64,000 nt of DNA from Calothrix sp. FI2-JRJ7. Its GTDB lineage: Bacteria; Cyanobacteriota; Cyanobacteriia; Cyanobacteriales; Nostocaceae. Below are positions 62,012 to 64,000 of the stretch, piece by piece. The stretch covers positions 1-64,000 of the forward strand of contig JAHHGX010000064.1 of assembly GCA_019359675.1 (NCBI GenBank), read 5' to 3'. Both the position numbers and the translations under genes were made by a program. The notes under the pieces are model-generated. The model saw only the letters and a list, made by a program, of their open reading frames with translations, searched no databases and was not told where the DNA came from. Position 1 is the stretch's first letter. Every line of letters starts with the position of its first letter.

Positions 62012-63571
62012 CTAGTGTTCGACAAACTCATTGAGGTAGGCTTTGAAATCTTCTAAGGAAACTTCCGTGGAGATAAATCCAATATAGTTGTCGGGTCTTA
62101 GCATCACCTGAAAAGGTTGGTTTGTAGCGAATATCTCTACAACGCGCGGGTAAAGTGGAATAACGTTGAAGTCAATTAAATCCCCATATTCTTTTTCAAG
62201 TTCCAACTTTAAACCTTGATAATTATGTTCCCCGTCTGAGAAAACAAGCAGGTGAAATTTGGGAGCGTGGAGTTTGTCATAAACACTGGCGCCATCAACT
62301 AAAAAATACGGCATTCTATCTCCGGCTTTTACCTTAAAATCTTTATGGCCATGATGTTGGCTTAAAGAACTCTCACGGTAGTTAATTCCAATTTGAGAAA
62401 CCATTGGAAACAGAAATTCTTTTGCGGCGCCGAACTTAGTCACAACACTAGCGAGACTGGGCAAAAGATTATCACGGAAAAATCTAAGATACCACTGGTC
62501 ACCTGCTGCAACTTCAAAAAACTGGTCAGTTGTATGCAACAGTCGTTTCGCATTTGCCAAGCGCTCCTCATCATAACTTTGGAGTAGCGACACACCAGCA
62601 TAACCTTTTAAAACAAATGCTAATTTCCAAGCTAAATTATAAGCGTCTTGGATACCCGTGTTCATTCCCTGTCCACCCGCAGGTGTATGGATATGTGCGG
62701 CATCGCCAGCTAGAAAGCATCTACCAATAGAGAATGTATCAGCGTGACGTGTATGTACTTTGTAAGTCGAAAACCAGCGCACGTTCGTGATGTCGAGTGG
62801 ACGCTGCACCAATTGTTTAACCTTGTTTTCGACTTCATCATATGTAACATCTTGATTAACTTGGTCGTTATATTCGGGCAGGTTGCCGACAAGTCTCCAG
62901 TGCTTCTCACCTTGCATGGGAAACATTAGTGCAAACGAGTCATGTCCCAAGGCGCCGTAAAATGTACCCTCTTCAACTTGAAAATCCATCTCCACGTCCG
63001 CAACGTAAAATAAACGTGGGTGAGTCGAACCTTCAAAAGCGAGACCGAGGAAATGCCGCGTTGGACTACTGGCACCATCACAGCCTACCAGATATCGGGC
63101 TTCAACTGTTTGTTTGCCGTTTGCTGCTGATAGAACTACCCTCACACCGTCCGCATCTTGCGTTAAACTTTCCATTTCGGTCTGCCAATGAACGTCTTTC
63201 CCGTTTTGCTGAAGATGCTCATAAAGAAGACGCTCGTTTTTGCTTTGTTCAAAAATGAGGAAAAACGGAAACGGGCTAAGGCGCCCACCAAAGTCAGAAA
63301 AATCTAAGCGAGCGCTAATTTTACCGTCGTGCATCAAAGCGCCTTTCTGAACTATCTCACCACCAGAGACGGCTTTTTGCGCTAAATTAACCTGGTCATA
63401 AATCTCCAACGTGCGCGCGTGAACTATCACAGCTTTACTAAGTTCCGTAACACTTTCTTTTTTATCAAAGATTACAAAGTCAATGCCGTAATGTATTAAT
63501 TGTACAGCTAAAGATAAACCCGTTGGACCAGCGCCAACTATTATTACATCGGTTTTAGTTACTGTTTCCAT
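62012..63571 (-). CDS. FAD-dependent aromatic/drug monooxygenase (PheA/TfdB family)
   Basis: The 519-residue flavoprotein has the N-terminal Rossmann motif DVIIVGAGPTGLSLAVQLIHYG (residues 8-29). The second FAD motif is YLVGCDGASSPTRHFLGL near 158-175, and the third CFLAGDAAHIHTPAGGQGMNTGIQDAYNLAWKL near 285-317. A C-terminal thioredoxin-like domain (about 390-519) is typical of phenol hydroxylase-type and rifampicin monooxygenase-like enzymes. AGGAGTTCAGGTT precedes the ATG. The substrate may be an aromatic compound or antibiotic. It lies in a resistance-like cluster. Confidence 0.9.
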   Translation of the reverse strand: METVTKTDVIIVGAGPTGLSLAVQLIHYGIDFVIFDKKESVTELSKAVIVHARTLEIYDQVNLAQKAVSGGEIVQKGALMHDGKISARLDFSDFGGRLSPFPFFLIFEQSKNERLLYEHLQQNGKDVHWQTEMESLTQDADGVRVVLSAANGKQTVEARYLVGCDGASSPTRHFLGLAFEGSTHPRLFYVADVEMDFQVEEGTFYGALGHDSFALMFPMQGEKHWRLVGNLPEYNDQVNQDVTYDEVENKVKQLVQRPLDITNVRWFSTYKVHTRHADTFSIGRCFLAGDAAHIHTPAGGQGMNTGIQDAYNLAWKLAFVLKGYAGVSLLQSYDEERLANAKRLLHTTDQFFEVAAGDQWYLRFFRDNLLPSLASVVTKFGAAKEFLFPMVSQIGINYRESSLSQHHGHKDFKVKAGDRMPYFLVDGASVYDKLHAPKFHLLVFSDGEHNYQGLKLELEKEYGDLIDFNVIPLYPRVVEIFATNQPFQVMLRPDNYIGFISTEVSLEDFKAYLNEFVEH

Positions 63572-63589
63572 AACCTGAACTCCTGTTAT

Positions 63590-64000
63590 TCAACTGTGGA
63601 TAAACTTGTGCGATACTTCTTCATCGGAAGCATTAATACTACCATCGCTAACTAAACGACCATCTTCCATATAAACGATGCGGTCGGCAATATCTAAAAT
63701 TCGGTTATCGTGAGTTACTAATAAAATTGTGCAACCTTGTTCTTTGGCTAGTTTTTGCATCATCTCTACTACATCGCGTCCAGATTTTTTATCCAGCGCA
63801 GCAGTTGGTTCGTCAGCAAGGACAATTTTTGGTTGACTGACTAACGCGCGAGCAATTGCAACCCGTTGTTTTTGACCTCCTGATAAATCATCTGGGTAAT
63901 AATTAACACGTTGTCCTAGACCAACAAATTCTAGCATTTCTTTAGAACGAGCATTCATTACCTCTGGAGAGAGTTTTTTATGAACTTCTAAACCCATCCG
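63590..64000 (-). CDS. DevA/MacB-type ABC exporter ATPase (C-terminal part, cut by window edge)
   Basis: Only the last 136 or so residues are present; the gene continues past 64000. It shows FVGLGQRVNYYPDDLSGGQKQRVAIARALVSQPKIVLADEPTAALDKKSG (signature motif and Walker B) and ILLVTHDNRILDIADRIVYMEDGRLV (switch His). This wording is very close to DevA, the ATPase of the DevBCA glycolipid exporter of heterocyst formers. Paralogous DevA-like transporters also exist, so the exact role is open. It ends 18 bases before the monooxygenase start, in the same direction, so the two may be co-transcribed. Confidence 0.85.
   Translation of the reverse strand, partial: RMGLEVHKKLSPEVMNARSKEMLEFVGLGQRVNYYPDDLSGGQKQRVAIARALVSQPKIVLADEPTAALDKKSGRDVVEMMQKLAKEQGCTILLVTHDNRILDIADRIVYMEDGRLVSDGSINASDEEVSHKFIHS

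Noticed and set aside
1-64000. tRNA or rRNA genes
   Set aside because: I looked for TTCGA-type T-arms flanked by acceptor stems and found none convincing; a dedicated scan would be decisive.

Overview
The window is AT-rich chromosomal DNA from a filamentous, probably heterocyst-forming cyanobacterium (Nostocales-like). Supporting signs are a petJ-type cytochrome c6, a Ycf23/DUF561 gene, several families typical of cyanobacteria (DUF2301, Uma2, DUF62), and a truncated gene at the right edge that closely resembles devA, the ATPase of the heterocyst glycolipid exporter. Palindrome usage is unusual. GGCGCC occurs about 105 times, roughly 25-fold more than base composition predicts. GATC occurs only about ten times where more than 200 are expected. 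I saw no copy of the usual cyanobacterial HIP1 octamer GCGATCGC.

Layout. 0.2-1.5 kb: a coiled-coil protein and cytochrome c6. 2.3-16.1 kb: one large collinear exopolysaccharide locus with a Wzc-like autokinase, Wzx flippase, Wzy/O-antigen ligase-like polymerase, seven glycosyltransferase-type genes (including a WecG/TagA type) and an initiating polyprenyl glycosylphosphotransferase. Together these form a nearly complete Wzx/Wzy assembly line. 16.2-23.6 kb: an exported methyltransferase, small conserved genes, a VOC protein, DUF4385, DUF3291, GAF and tex. 23.6-30.5 kb: an accessory zone with a truncated DUF1016 nuclease, a VapBC-like pair, three tandem copies of a STAS-like DUF4325 gene (two dead, one intact and coupled to a PIN-domain gene), Uma2, an unrecognised two-gene unit, and WD40 and AlkB remnants.

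30.8-46.7 kb is mostly housekeeping: DUF561, a DegT aminotransferase, FetB, a large membrane protein, a SucCD-like pair without the usual alpha-subunit histidine motif, an ABC-2 exporter with a duplicated 5' fragment, leuB, prepilin peptidase and accD. 46.7-51 kb is accessory: a 1.2 kb non-coding stretch with a tandemly duplicated structured element, a GIY-YIG nuclease, a MazEF-like pair with a frameshifted toxin, an XRE regulator and a Dam-like methylase with an altered catalytic motif.

51-53.5 kb holds DUF62, DUF2301 and a YdcF-like gene. 53.5-57 kb is a gene graveyard: remnants of a SWIM/VWA/DUF5682-like operon, an AlbA_2 fragment, an IS630 transposase stub and a doubly frameshifted HAD gene, with an intact Uma2 gene between them. 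57-64 kb is a detoxification or resistance-like cluster. It contains DUF1349, a macrolide 2'-phosphotransferase-like kinase divergent from an MFS exporter across a perfect 14-bp operator-like palindrome, an alpha/beta-hydrolase fragment, a VOC protein, a DHFR/VOC chimeric pseudogene, an FAD monooxygenase and the devA-like ATPase.

No tRNA, rRNA or CRISPR array was recognised. Short dispersed palindromes of several families fill many gaps.
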